Source: Glaciecola sp. XM2
Lineage (GTDB): Bacteria > Pseudomonadota > Gammaproteobacteria > Enterobacterales > Alteromonadaceae
Direction of reading: 5' to 3'
NCBI RefSeq assembly: GCF_018595715.1
Contig: NZ_JAHEOJ010000025.1
Span: 128,300 to 192,299 of the forward strand
Length of the DNA: 64,000 nucleotides
The first letter of the stretch is position 1. Every line of letters begins with the position of its first letter. Under the pieces are notes generated by a model that saw only the letters and a list, made by a program, of their open reading frames with translations, ran no database searches and had not been told where the DNA came from. Positions 37,627 through 46,586 of this stretch are shown here, piece by piece. Both the position numbers and the translations under genes were made by a program.

Positions 37627-39441
37627 TTAGCTCAGTACCGCATATAAAATACTGCTGACTGCATACGCAAGTAGGCCATACAAAACAAATACACCCCATG
37701 AATATCGATTTTTGCCTGTCTCGCCCTTTAAGGTGGCTACCGTTGCAACGCATTGCAAAGCAATCACATAAAACGCTAATAGCGCTACCCCAGACGCTAA
37801 GGTAAAACCATCTGCTTGAATTTGAGAAGCCAAGCCAATTAAGTTCTCGTCGGCGTTCTCAATGTTATATAACGTCCCCAGCACGCCAACAAATACTTCG
37901 CGGGCCAAGAACGATACTAAGATGGCCACCCCGTAACGCCAATCTACGCCTAGGGGAGCAAAAATCGGTTCGATAAGTTGACCAATCATGGCTAAATATG
38001 AGCCTTGTAAATCGCCGTTGGCAGGGAAATATCCAAGTACCCAGACCACCACAGAGACGACAAAAATTATTGGGGCTGCGCGTTTGATGAAGTAAACACC
38101 GCTATTTAAAGTTTTATATAGCAATGGACGCCAATGAGGCAGGCGATAATTAGGTAGCTCCAAAATAAAAGGTAAATCGTTTTTGTCGCTATCGCCCACA
38201 TACACATCTAGCATTTTACTAACAATCAACGCGGTCAAAATCCCACCAAAATATAGAATAAAAAAGATAGCACCTTGTAAGTTAACCCACCCGCCTAGAT
38301 AGGCGACATCGGGTACAAACACCGCAATAAGCAAAGCATAAACAGGCAAGCGCGCTGAACATGACATAAGCGGCACGGTCATCATCGTGATCAAACGCTT
38401 ACGAGGAGACTCAATGGTGCGCGCCGCCATGATTGCAGGAATCGCGCAAGCATGCCCAGACAAATACGGAATGAAACTTCTGCCTGATAAACCAAACAAG
38501 CTCAGTGGTTTGTGGCATATAAGCGCGGCGCGGGCTAAGTAACCGCTGTCTTCAAGCAACCCTATGATCAGCGTTAGCACCATGATTTGAGGTACAAAGA
38601 CTAAGAATGCACCTACTCCACCAAATAGGGCGTCGTTTACGAAATCTTCATACACCCCGGCAGGTATAGTGCTAGTAACCCCTTGTGCTAACGCGCCTAT
38701 CAAAAACTCTACACCATCCATCAGAGGGGAGGCCCAAGTAAAGATGCTTTGAAAAAGAAAAAACATAATAGCCGCGAAGGCTAGTGCACCAAACACACTA
38801 TTGAGCAAAACATGGTCCACGCGGTTTTGCTTGCGCAATACAAGGTCTTGCTGCATGCCAAACTGCTTTGCTAGCCTTGCAGCCACTTTAACTGCGCTGT
38901 CGTGGTCACGATTAGGCGAATTAACTCTCGCTAATGAAGGAGTGCCAGCATACGATTTTAAAGCTTGGCTAAACTCTGACATCCCTATAAGGGTCTTAGC
39001 TGAAATTGCAAAAACAGGAGAGCCTAACGCTTTTGATAAACCTGCGGTGTCGTATTCGAATCCAAATCTGGCAACCTCATCCATCATGTTAAGCGCAAAC
39101 ACACAACCCTTATTATGCGTCTGAGCGAGCGATTGCACCTGCAAAGCAAAGACTAAGCTGCGTTCTAATTTGGTCGCGTCTAAGTTACATATAATGAGAC
39201 AAGTATCAGGTGATTCTAAGGCCTTTTTCAGCTGATTTATGGCAATCAATTCGTCTTCAGAAATAGACTGCAGAGAATAGGTACCAGGAAAGTCGATAAG
39301 CTCATATTCATCAAACCTGCCACTCTTGAGTTCAACGGTGACGCCAGGAAAGTTCGCAACTTTTTGACGAAGGCCGGTCAATTGATTAAACAGTAAACTT
39401 TTACCCGAATTCGGTTTGCCTACCAGTACGATCTTTTGCAT
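37627..39441 (-). CDS. feoB: Ferrous iron transporter FeoB
   Basis: FeoB imports Fe2+ across the inner membrane. The N-terminal G domain (about 1-165) has GKPNSGKS (G1), DFPGTYSL (G3) and NMMDE (G4). The membrane part begins near 215 with the two gating segments, including the Cys-containing SGHACAIPAIMAAR and SCSARLPVYALLI. At 604 residues it is shorter than E. coli FeoB (773) but close to other marine gammaproteobacterial forms; the final helices are present. It follows feoA after 58 nt and no feoC is seen. Fur control is likely, given the box upstream of feoA. Confidence 0.96.
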   Translation of the reverse strand: MQKIVLVGKPNSGKSLLFNQLTGLRQKVANFPGVTVELKSGRFDEYELIDFPGTYSLQSISEDELIAINQLKKALESPDTCLIICNLDATKLERSLVFALQVQSLAQTHNKGCVFALNMMDEVARFGFEYDTAGLSKALGSPVFAISAKTLIGMSEFSQALKSYAGTPSLARVNSPNRDHDSAVKVAARLAKQFGMQQDLVLRKQNRVDHVLLNSVFGALAFAAIMFFLFQSIFTWASPLMDGVEFLIGALAQGVTSTIPAGVYEDFVNDALFGGVGAFLVFVPQIMVLTLIIGLLEDSGYLARAALICHKPLSLFGLSGRSFIPYLSGHACAIPAIMAARTIESPRKRLITMMTVPLMSCSARLPVYALLIAVFVPDVAYLGGWVNLQGAIFFILYFGGILTALIVSKMLDVYVGDSDKNDLPFILELPNYRLPHWRPLLYKTLNSGVYFIKRAAPIIFVVSVVVWVLGYFPANGDLQGSYLAMIGQLIEPIFAPLGVDWRYGVAILVSFLAREVFVGVLGTLYNIENADENLIGLASQIQADGFTLASGVALLAFYVIALQCVATVATLKGETGKNRYSWGVFVLYGLLAYAVSSILYAVLS

Positions 39442-39499
39442 AAGGCGATTACTGCGGTCCTAGGTGATGAATAGATTGAAAGCTTTTATAGATAATGAC

Positions 39500-39733
39500 T
39501 TATTGAATAGGACTAACATGAACCTGTTGGGCCAAATCTTTTTCTATCGAATAAACGCAATCTTGCAGTTGGATCACGAGCGGACCACTGAAGGGGGTGC
39601 GCTTCATACAGTGAACAATTTGTCCTTCAATAAAGCCCATCTCAGCCAAACGCATACTCAAATTAGTCGGTAGTGTCGACGTCAGGTTGGTAATTTCGGC
39701 TTTAGTACGCTTTTTTAGATCCCAAATAGTCAT
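39500..39733 (-). CDS. feoA: Ferrous iron transport protein FeoA
   Basis: A 77-residue SH3-like protein that regulates or supports FeoB at the membrane. The typical pattern MRLAEMGFIEGQIVHCMKRTPFSGPLVIQLQD includes the LAEMGF segment and the central turn. It is the first gene of the feoAB operon, with a Fur-like box about 65 nt upstream. Confidence 0.93.
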   Translation of the reverse strand: MTIWDLKKRTKAEITNLTSTLPTNLSMRLAEMGFIEGQIVHCMKRTPFSGPLVIQLQDCVYSIEKDLAQQVHVSPIQ

Positions 39734-39795
39734 GTTGGCTTTTACTTCAAATATGATTTAAACAACGTCTATTAGGATAGGCAATATCATTCGTA

Positions 39796-39814
39796 AATGC
39801 GAATTATTATCAAT
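39796..39814. promoter_or_regulatory. Probable Fur box of feoAB
   Basis: The AT-rich imperfect palindrome AATGCGAATTATTATCAAT resembles the Fur consensus (repeats of GATAAT around a centre) at most positions. It lies about 65-80 nt before the feoA start, where repression of the promoter would be effective. This is a pattern match by eye only. Confidence 0.7.
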
Positions 39815-39956
39815 AATTCTTTGATCCACATCACATACTTTGGTCCGCAGAGCACAGTACCGATGCAATAAGCCCATTGATATCGCTTTGAATTGACCAC
39901 CGAGAGTACCTGACAGGAGTGTGAGTGCATCGCGCGCTAGTGCAGGCTTGCACACA

Positions 39957-40913
39957 CTAACGTTGGGCGATAAACGTTCCGTTATTTTGACGCGTCACCT
40001 CGCGCATGAGCGTTGAGAATTTTACCACCTCACTGGTAGGCGTGCCGCCAGAGCGATTAAAACCAATAGCATGTATTCTTGCGATTTTACCGCCCGTGCT
40101 AGCATTGGTATTTAATGCATTTATCCTTGCAAGCGTCGCATCGTATGATCCGCCGCTATAATCGTCCCCAAATACATAGAGCGCCATTGAATCGGTTCTG
40201 GGCCCATAAATTTTTAAGGCAGTTTCAATACCCTCAACCGGTGAACTGTTTGAAGAGCCTCCCCATGTGCGCATCGCAGCCAACATAGCATTGCGCTGAG
40301 AGGGAGTATCGTTTCGCCAACGTCCGCGGGTGGTGCTCAATAAAAACTCACCATTATCAGACATAATTTGAAAACCTTTTACCTGGGGATGATTATTCAA
40401 GACCTCATTCATGGTAGTAAGTACTCGCCCCCACATCGCCTTCATACTGCCTGAGGTATCCACAATAAAGATGACGTAATCAGCATCTACCGGTATGCCG
40501 CCGACCTCTTCGTCGCGCTCTTCGGTGGTGTTTTGACTCATGGCTGCTCTTTGACGCTGTACAAGCACATTTTCAAGCCCGCTGGCTTTATCTGTAAGGG
40601 AAAGTACATCGCGTTGCGCTTGAGCAATCGTTGCTTCAAGCTTATCGGCTTGCGTTTGATTACTGGCACTTTGAGCCTGAGCCTGAAGTGTTAATTGCTG
40701 CTGCTCATCAATAGCGCTTTGTAGACTCGAAACGCTCGCCTCTGAGCGACTTAGGGACTGCAGCACACTAGAGATTTGGCTGACATCGTTAAACTCTCCG
40801 TCATCACCATTTCTCGCCAGCAAAATCAGCATCACTACGGCGCCAAATGCACAAGAAATCACATCAAGGAAAGATAGACTAAACACCTCAATTGGCGCGC
40901 GACGCGTTTTCAT
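39957..40913 (-). CDS. TolR/ExbD-like vWA protein 2 of the envelope-machine operon
   Basis: The preferred start, ATG 40913, overlaps the upstream stop as ATGA and gives 318 residues. A basic N-terminus and one hydrophobic helix (about 11-32) contain FLDVISCAFGAVVMLILL, with Asp17 at the place of the proton-carrying Asp of TolR/ExbD/MotB. A periplasmic coiled coil (about 40-110) then leads to a von Willebrand A domain (about 140-310) with FIVDTSGSMK (DxSxS) and an Asp in FGDDYSGG; the usual MIDAS Thr may be a Ser. It is the last gene of the operon and a paralogue of the gene before it. The function is unknown. Confidence 0.85.
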   Translation of the reverse strand: MKTRRAPIEVFSLSFLDVISCAFGAVVMLILLARNGDDGEFNDVSQISSVLQSLSRSEASVSSLQSAIDEQQQLTLQAQAQSASNQTQADKLEATIAQAQRDVLSLTDKASGLENVLVQRQRAAMSQNTTEERDEEVGGIPVDADYVIFIVDTSGSMKAMWGRVLTTMNEVLNNHPQVKGFQIMSDNGEFLLSTTRGRWRNDTPSQRNAMLAAMRTWGGSSNSSPVEGIETALKIYGPRTDSMALYVFGDDYSGGSYDATLARINALNTNASTGGKIARIHAIGFNRSGGTPTSEVVKFSTLMREVTRQNNGTFIAQR

Positions 40914-41983
40914 GGCCATGTACCCGCAGGTGCTATGAAAGTCCCAAGCGTGCCATCTGACCAACTCCAATATAGAGAAGCAGCAGTAGGGTCGCCTTCT
41001 AAAGGTAATAAAATCACATGAGTGCGCACGCCTGAAAGTGGATTCGCTCTAAGTGTATGGGCGAAAGCATTCACTCTGCACTCTCCGGTAATGGTCGCCT
41101 GTTTACCTTTTATAGGACGGCAAGCACGCGTCTCATTGAAGCCAGACCCTGCGTTGACGTAGGTAGGTAGGCCGTCGGTAATCAGATATAAATCGCTGAT
41201 ATTGGGCATGGTTTGGGCAATGGTTTGCAAACCTTGTTGTAAGTTTGTGCCTTCAGTGGGCACTAGTCCAGAGGCCTCAATCGCAATCTGATTAATATCA
41301 TCGGTATTTTGCTGGTTGTTCACGCGCTTGCCTAACACCGCACTGGTATCGTTAAAAGCGACGACCGACACCTGAGCATTATTGGGTAGGCGGGCTAACA
41401 ACCAATTTAAAATACGCAGCGTTCGTTGCCATTTGCTACCGGCACGCTTATCTTGGTCTGTCCCGACTTTGCGCTTGATCACTTCAATTAGCTGTTCTTC
41501 GGTCATAGAGGCACTCATATCGAGCAAGATGCCGATGCGCTGTCCTTCAACTTTCAAACCAATGAGATACTGCTCCTCTCCAGCGCCTTCGATAGTCACC
41601 GAGTCATCCGCAATTAGAGGCCCAGCTGCAGCAATTGCATCCTCTAAATCGGCAACGACCGCTATCTCTTCTTTAAGCGCCTGTGTTACCGCATCTTGCT
41701 CAATTTGCAGTTGGCGCAAGCGTTGTTGAATGTCTTCAAGGGTTGCACTTTGTTGGGCAAAAGCCTCCTGCTCAGAGCTTAAACTTTGCTGCAACTCGCT
41801 TTGCTTATCTTCCATGGCGGCAAGCTCTTGCTGTAGGCGCTCTAACTCTTCTATGGGGATGTCGGTATTAGCGCTGAATTTCACCAAAATGAGGATTAGA
41901 ATAACGGCCCCTAAACCACAGGCCATGACATCTAAAAACGCTAGGTTAAATCCCTCTTCTCTGCGTTTTTTAAAAATACTCAT
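40910..41983 (-). CDS. TolR/ExbD-like vWA protein 1 of the envelope-machine operon
   Basis: The 357-residue protein has a positively charged N-terminus, one helix (about 12-35) beginning FNLAFLDVMACGLGAV with Asp18 as in TolR/ExbD/MotB, a long coiled coil (about 42-115) and a periplasmic vWA domain (about 145-345). The MIDAS is intact: DMSASM, the Thr of EGTNL and the Asp of LITDGLP. Two Cys in the C-terminal part (ACRPI and ECRVN) may form a disulfide. It starts 30 nt after the TolQ-like gene's stop and overlaps the next gene by 4 nt. vWA domains usually bind protein ligands through a metal; the ligand is unknown. Confidence 0.87.
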   Translation of the reverse strand: MSIFKKRREEGFNLAFLDVMACGLGAVILILILVKFSANTDIPIEELERLQQELAAMEDKQSELQQSLSSEQEAFAQQSATLEDIQQRLRQLQIEQDAVTQALKEEIAVVADLEDAIAAAGPLIADDSVTIEGAGEEQYLIGLKVEGQRIGILLDMSASMTEEQLIEVIKRKVGTDQDKRAGSKWQRTLRILNWLLARLPNNAQVSVVAFNDTSAVLGKRVNNQQNTDDINQIAIEASGLVPTEGTNLQQGLQTIAQTMPNISDLYLITDGLPTYVNAGSGFNETRACRPIKGKQATITGECRVNAFAHTLRANPLSGVRTHVILLPLEGDPTAASLYWSWSDGTLGTFIAPAGTWP

Positions 41984-42013
41984 AGCAAACCCATCATCAG
42001 TATTGATCTGTGC

Positions 42014-42895
42014 TTAGTTATGCAGTCGGGTGAGCAGGTGTTTTTCACAATTTTTACGGGTATTGATCACCATCTCGTCTTGTCGATTGTTCAACACATG
42101 CAATAAGTACATCAGCACGATAGAAATTAACAACGACACGAGCGTAGAGTTAAATGCAACACCGAGTTTGTCCACCATGCCAGAAATATCGCCAGCAACA
42201 GCCTCTTCGGCTTTCGCTAGTGCGGAGCCTATCCCGCGCACTGTACCGATAAACCCAATGCTTGGGATTGCCCAAATAAAGTACCTGATCATCGAGTTAC
42301 CCGATTCGAGTTGTGCGGCGAGGATATCCACACTGTCAGAAATCGCTTGGCTGGCGTGTTGTACGTTTTGCGTGTTTTTAAAGCGTCGTAAACAATTTAT
42401 CCAAGTGGCCATCGACGAGTTTTCGGCATAGCGGCTAGCCTCAAGCTCATCAAGGGCTTGGGAAACATCGATTGTGTCACCTAACGGCACCATTGAAGCC
42501 GATTCTGCCCGAGCCTGCTCGCCGCTTTCTTGTGCATCACCTTCATGAGAAATGGCTTCAACGACTGGCGTATTGCGTTTTTGCGCATGGCCACTTAAGT
42601 AGTCCATGGTAAATAAGGGCTCTTCTTTTAGCACAATCCGCTGATATTTATAGATGATCAAAAACGCACAGAAAAGCCCAATGCTAACGCTTGCTTGTTG
42701 CTCAAAGTCTTTAAAAATTACCCACAAATTCGTGGTCGCCCCACTCCCTTGAGCCGCTATTGCTGCTTCTGCAAAAGGCCTGACTAAGCCCTGATAAAAT
42801 AAATGCACCACAACCACAATACTCAAAAACACTACCATGGTAATGATGCCAGACGGATTCATGTTAGATGATGCTTGGGAAGAAGAGGCTGTCAT
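42014..42895 (-). CDS. TolQ/ExbB/MotA-like channel protein
   Basis: This 293-residue membrane protein has helices at about 15-36 and 65-85, a cytoplasmic loop of roughly 100 residues, and two closely spaced helices (about 195-220 and 240-270) separated by the MotA_ExbB signature IPSIGFIGTVRGIGSALAKAE and AFNSTLVSLLISIVLMY. The family forms pentameric proton channels that surround a dimer of TolR/ExbD/MotB. The two downstream vWA proteins carry the matching single helix. Start: ATG 42895, 1 nt after the previous stop; a GTG at 42907 is the alternative. Compared with TolQ it has an extra N-terminal part and a longer cytoplasmic loop. Confidence 0.87.
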   Translation of the reverse strand: MTASSSQASSNMNPSGIITMVVFLSIVVVVHLFYQGLVRPFAEAAIAAQGSGATTNLWVIFKDFEQQASVSIGLFCAFLIIYKYQRIVLKEEPLFTMDYLSGHAQKRNTPVVEAISHEGDAQESGEQARAESASMVPLGDTIDVSQALDELEASRYAENSSMATWINCLRRFKNTQNVQHASQAISDSVDILAAQLESGNSMIRYFIWAIPSIGFIGTVRGIGSALAKAEEAVAGDISGMVDKLGVAFNSTLVSLLISIVLMYLLHVLNNRQDEMVINTRKNCEKHLLTRLHN

Positions 42896-42896
42896 A

Positions 42897-43058
42897 TTAA
42901 ATATCACTCGGTAAGGTGGCGGGAGAATCTAGGCTAATCTGCAAGGCAAGGGCGACTGAACCACCAACCACTGCTGTTGCCAATAATATTGTCAGCACAA
43001 TATATTTTAGGCGGACATTGTTATTCCCGCGTTCGGGAGACGATGTAGGTTTAATCAT
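42897..43058 (-). CDS. 53-residue single-helix membrane peptide
   Basis: The frame starting at ATG 43058 overlaps the end of the PEGA/SUMF1 gene by 8 nt and ends 1 nt before the TolQ-like ATG. It encodes a polar start with two Arg, one hydrophobic helix (about 19-41) and a short acidic tail. The tight packing argues that it is a real gene that is translated by coupling. It may be a small accessory subunit of the channel complex. A longer in-frame extension from 43190 overlaps the neighbour and shows no signs of being used. Confidence 0.65.
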   Translation of the reverse strand: MIKPTSSPERGNNNVRLKYIVLTILLATAVVGGSVALALQISLDSPATLPSDI

Positions 43059-45027
43059 AACGTGCAATCCTAAATCCGATAGTAGGTTTGGGGGTTTCAC
43101 CGACTTCTCTAAATGCGGCGCGCAGCTCACGCAGCCTGCCAGAAGTGTAGTTACCTCCCTTAACCACATTTTGTGTGCCTCTTGGCGCACCTAAATAATC
43201 TATATGCACTTTGCTGGTATCGGGTAATGCAGTAACGTAAAAATCATGTACCCACTCACTTACATTCCCCGCTAAATCGTACATGCCAGAGCGGTCTGCA
43301 GTAAAACTGCCCACCTCAGCAACACCCGCTTTTTGGTCATTATAGTCATCAAGAAAGATGAGCTGAGTGCCTTTAATGCTTTGATCACCATAGTTACCAT
43401 TGTTTCTTGGAATGCGAGTTTGATTACCCCATACATAAACGGTGCTGCGCGGGCGCTTTGACTTTTTCGCTAACCATTCCCACTCAGCTTCTGTGGGTAA
43501 ACGATAGCCTCTTGAGTCGGGGTTAATGCCAACCACTTGTTCCCCGCGCACACGATAAAACGCGGGCAATCCTTCCTGTTGGCTTAACCAGTTTGTAAAT
43601 AAGGCCGCATCATTCCAAGAAATATCGGTTTGGGGCAATTTGCTGTTGCTACTTTGCCCCTTAAAAGCGGCATATTGCGCTTGGGTTATTTCATGCCGAG
43701 ACACCCAAAACTCGCGAGAGAAATCGACGTCAATCTCATGCTCATTGCGGCGCCTCTCAGACTCATTAGGAGGAGAACCCATTGTAAATGCATCACCCCT
43801 GAACTTCTGTAAGTCGATTCCGATTTGGTTAGCAAATAGCGGTCGCCCTTCTTGGCGACGCGCATCAAACTCCGTCAGCATCGGAATATTTAAACTGGTA
43901 AGCTGACTACTGCTAGGGGTAAAGCGCCTGGTCACGCTGCGATATCCATCAAGGGCTAATGTGATTTGTGTCTCTTTAGCGGGCAGTTCAAGTGACAGTG
44001 GAACGTTACCTTTAGTTTGATTATTAATACTGACCTGAGCGGTCACGTTACTTGCCACGTTTACCTTGCCGAGTTCAGGCTCTAGCACAATGCTAATACT
44101 TTGCGATGCACCGGGCGCAAAGGTCAGAGCCCTTTGGTAAGGATAATAGCCTGCAAGCTGGTAGGAAAATCGATGCTGGGTATTGGCGTCAAGCGAATGC
44201 TCTCCAAGGGGTTTTTCAATGTTATCAATTAACAGTACACCGTTTGCAGGTGTGGCATTTAGGGTCACTATGGCTTGTTCAGGAATGAGTTGGTAATTTC
44301 TTGTTACCTGCGCCGCAGCAAGTGTAACTTCGAGCGTATCTTGTAGTGCTTGATAGCCAGCTCGCGTCAGTTGCACATCATACTGCCCACCCAAACGTTC
44401 ACTTGTATAAGGCGTCTGGCCCACTTGTTGACCATCGATAGATACTTGCGCACCGCTTGGCGTACTATTGAGGGTAATACTGCCGCTGATAGCAACTAAC
44501 TCCGGAGCTAGCGTTATCGTCTGCGCACGATTTGCTTCGATTTGTGTTTCCCACATTTCATAATAGGGATTCTGCACTGCTACCGCATAATTATCTGCGG
44601 GGAGACTATATTCAAGCTGATTGCCAACAAATACTAACTGACCATCAATATACCAACTGGTGTCACCTGCAACATCTAAGCTCGCCTTTAGCAATGCAGG
44701 AGATGGCTGTAGTACCACCTCTATATTACTCGGGCTATCGGCATCTATATTGACCGTGGCCGACTCAAAGGTATCAGCCGAAACCTTCACTTCAACCGCG
44801 CCACCTAGCGTGTAAACCTTATTATCAGTAATCCACTGCATGCCACTGACGCTACTGATACTGGCAATGCCACTTGCCTCACTAGGCCCGACAATAATGA
44901 CATAAGCTCTCACCAAAAATAACCACGAAAACACGCTGGCAATAACCAATACCGACGCAAGCGCACCTAATACATACAGGCCTGCGCCCTTGCGCTGCGC
45001 TTGCTTTATCCGATCGTCTATTTGCAT
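43051..45027 (-). CDS. Membrane-anchored four-PEGA plus SUMF1/FGE-fold protein
   Basis: The 658-residue protein has one N-terminal helix (about 17-46), four PEGA repeats (about 113-178, 181-247, 251-316, 319-383; for example TPSGAQVSIDGQQVGQTPY) and a C-terminal formylglycine-generating-enzyme-like domain (about 408-657) with FTMGSPPNESERRRNEHE, RLPTEAEWEWLAKK, DLAGNVSEWVHD and GFRIARYD. I see no cysteine in the domain, so the copper-binding pair of active FGE is absent. PEGA domains are usually envelope-binding modules. It probably serves as a periplasmic scaffold or receptor of the complex. The fold is certain, the enzyme activity very doubtful. Confidence 0.9.
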   Translation of the reverse strand: MQIDDRIKQAQRKGAGLYVLGALASVLVIASVFSWLFLVRAYVIIVGPSEASGIASISSVSGMQWITDNKVYTLGGAVEVKVSADTFESATVNIDADSPSNIEVVLQPSPALLKASLDVAGDTSWYIDGQLVFVGNQLEYSLPADNYAVAVQNPYYEMWETQIEANRAQTITLAPELVAISGSITLNSTPSGAQVSIDGQQVGQTPYTSERLGGQYDVQLTRAGYQALQDTLEVTLAAAQVTRNYQLIPEQAIVTLNATPANGVLLIDNIEKPLGEHSLDANTQHRFSYQLAGYYPYQRALTFAPGASQSISIVLEPELGKVNVASNVTAQVSINNQTKGNVPLSLELPAKETQITLALDGYRSVTRRFTPSSSQLTSLNIPMLTEFDARRQEGRPLFANQIGIDLQKFRGDAFTMGSPPNESERRRNEHEIDVDFSREFWVSRHEITQAQYAAFKGQSSNSKLPQTDISWNDAALFTNWLSQQEGLPAFYRVRGEQVVGINPDSRGYRLPTEAEWEWLAKKSKRPRSTVYVWGNQTRIPRNNGNYGDQSIKGTQLIFLDDYNDQKAGVAEVGSFTADRSGMYDLAGNVSEWVHDFYVTALPDTSKVHIDYLGAPRGTQNVVKGGNYTSGRLRELRAAFREVGETPKPTIGFRIARYD

Positions 45028-45086
45028 GCTAGTGCCACTTATATGTTTTACAAAGATAACCTACCACTGCCTTTATCAAGCAGTGG

Positions 45087-46529
45087 CTACTCTATGGTTT
45101 CGTCCACTATTAATCTTAGCGTCAAAGGACTGTTGGCTTTCACTTCAAAAGGCAATCGCTTACTTCGATATCCTTCGCGCTTACCTTCTAATACGTACTG
45201 ACCAGGACCTAACTCAATCGTGTGTTGTTCAACCTCGCCCACAATACCTACGCCCACGACAATAAGATGGGTATTCCCATCAGATTCAATGGTGACGGGT
45301 ATTTGCGCGCTGTACTTATCAATTAAGGCCGCTAATGTTTGCGCTTGAGCCGCCAAGGTCGGCGACTTACTCAAATATAAAATAGATTGTTGCAATGCAT
45401 TTTTCGCGGCATTTCGAATGTTTTCATCGGCGACACGCTCAGGGCGAGAGGTAAATCGTCTTAAAGACTGCTGCTGGGCTAGCACCGCTTGCGCTTCTGA
45501 TTGCACTTGTTTTAACGCAGCATTCCCCGTAAAGCGCGTTAATGCAGCCGTTGCATTTTGCGACGCTTGCGCCCAATTATCAGTGCGCGTCAACTGCTCA
45601 AGATTGGCCAAAACTGCGGATAGGTCTTGCTCGGATAAACGCTGCTGTATCTGAGCATTGAAGCTTTCTATACCCTTGGCCGTTGGGTCTATTGTTCGGG
45701 CAATTTGCAAACCATCTTGTGCGCCAGCCAAATCATTTTGAGCCAATGCATCCTCAACCTTGATCAAGGCAGCGGATAGGCGCTGCTCTTTTAGTTTCTC
45801 CTGGGCTTCACGCAACGAACCCTGCAACTGCGTCCTGGTAGGATCTGCCTGCAAAATTTGCTGCATTAAAGACACTTGCTTTGCTAAATTATTCTCCACT
45901 TTGGCAACATCAAGAGCGGCTAGGAGCACTGCTACTGAATCATAAGCGCGTAGTTGCGCCTCTAATTGTTGGGTTTGCGTTTGATTAGGCATAATCGCTT
46001 TTGCCTGCTGCAAAGCTAAGCGAGCCTGTTGAATTTGTTCTTGTGCGTAAAATTGCTTCGCCTGGCCGAGTGCATCGGCAAATGCAGCCTGCCAGCTATC
46101 GACAAACGCTTGTCCTTGGGTTTTGACCAGGTTAATACTGCCTAAGGCCTGTATAAACGCGGAATTCGCAAACAGTCTAAGCGCTTTGTCACTTTCAGCA
46201 TCAAGACTTGCTGCTGTTGCAGGATCCCATTCACGCAGACTTGGAGTGGCCAATATGGGCGCCAACTGGCTTTCATGTTCACTTAACGCCTGACGAAATG
46301 CCTCTCTGGCAGCCTCTTGCTCAGCAACATTGAAGCTAGATTCAACAGTTGCAGGGGATGCATCGGTAATGGCCTGTTCGCTTGGGGTGATAGACAACAC
46401 AACCACAATTAAGGCAATTAACAACAACAGACACAAGCCAATTAAAATGCGCTTTATCTGCTGCGCTTTTTGCTTTTGCTGCTGTTGAATAACCGCATCG
46501 GGTGATGTGGGCTCATGCTGCTCTATCAA
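45087..46529 (-). CDS. Membrane-anchored helical-repeat protein with PEGA-like C-terminus
   Basis: A 480-residue protein: a polar, Gln/Lys-rich cytoplasmic start (1-26), one hydrophobic helix (about 27-47), a long alpha-helical region (about 65-400) rich in Ala, Gln and Leu with TPR-like pairs (for example QIQQARLALQQAKAIMPN and NDLAGAQDGLQIARTIDP) and a C-terminal PEGA-like beta domain (about 405-478, with GPGQYVLEGKREGYRSK). It lies upstream of the PEGA/SUMF1 gene by 59 nt. The repeats suggest protein-protein binding in the periplasm; the composition is that of a structural arm. No enzyme motif is seen. Confidence 0.8.
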   Translation of the reverse strand: MIEQHEPTSPDAVIQQQQKQKAQQIKRILIGLCLLLLIALIVVVLSITPSEQAITDASPATVESSFNVAEQEAAREAFRQALSEHESQLAPILATPSLREWDPATAASLDAESDKALRLFANSAFIQALGSINLVKTQGQAFVDSWQAAFADALGQAKQFYAQEQIQQARLALQQAKAIMPNQTQTQQLEAQLRAYDSVAVLLAALDVAKVENNLAKQVSLMQQILQADPTRTQLQGSLREAQEKLKEQRLSAALIKVEDALAQNDLAGAQDGLQIARTIDPTAKGIESFNAQIQQRLSEQDLSAVLANLEQLTRTDNWAQASQNATAALTRFTGNAALKQVQSEAQAVLAQQQSLRRFTSRPERVADENIRNAAKNALQQSILYLSKSPTLAAQAQTLAALIDKYSAQIPVTIESDGNTHLIVVGVGIVGEVEQHTIELGPGQYVLEGKREGYRSKRLPFEVKANSPLTLRLIVDETIE

Positions 46530-46586
46530 AACCTGAATTCCTTTGAGGACTCACACTAAACTGAGATATTACCACAACGCCAAGGC

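Noticed and set aside
39957-42895. A Zorya anti-phage system, because of MotA-like plus MotB-like genes
   Set aside because: ZorC, ZorD and ZorE are absent, and the partners carry vWA domains instead of a peptidoglycan-binding OmpA domain.
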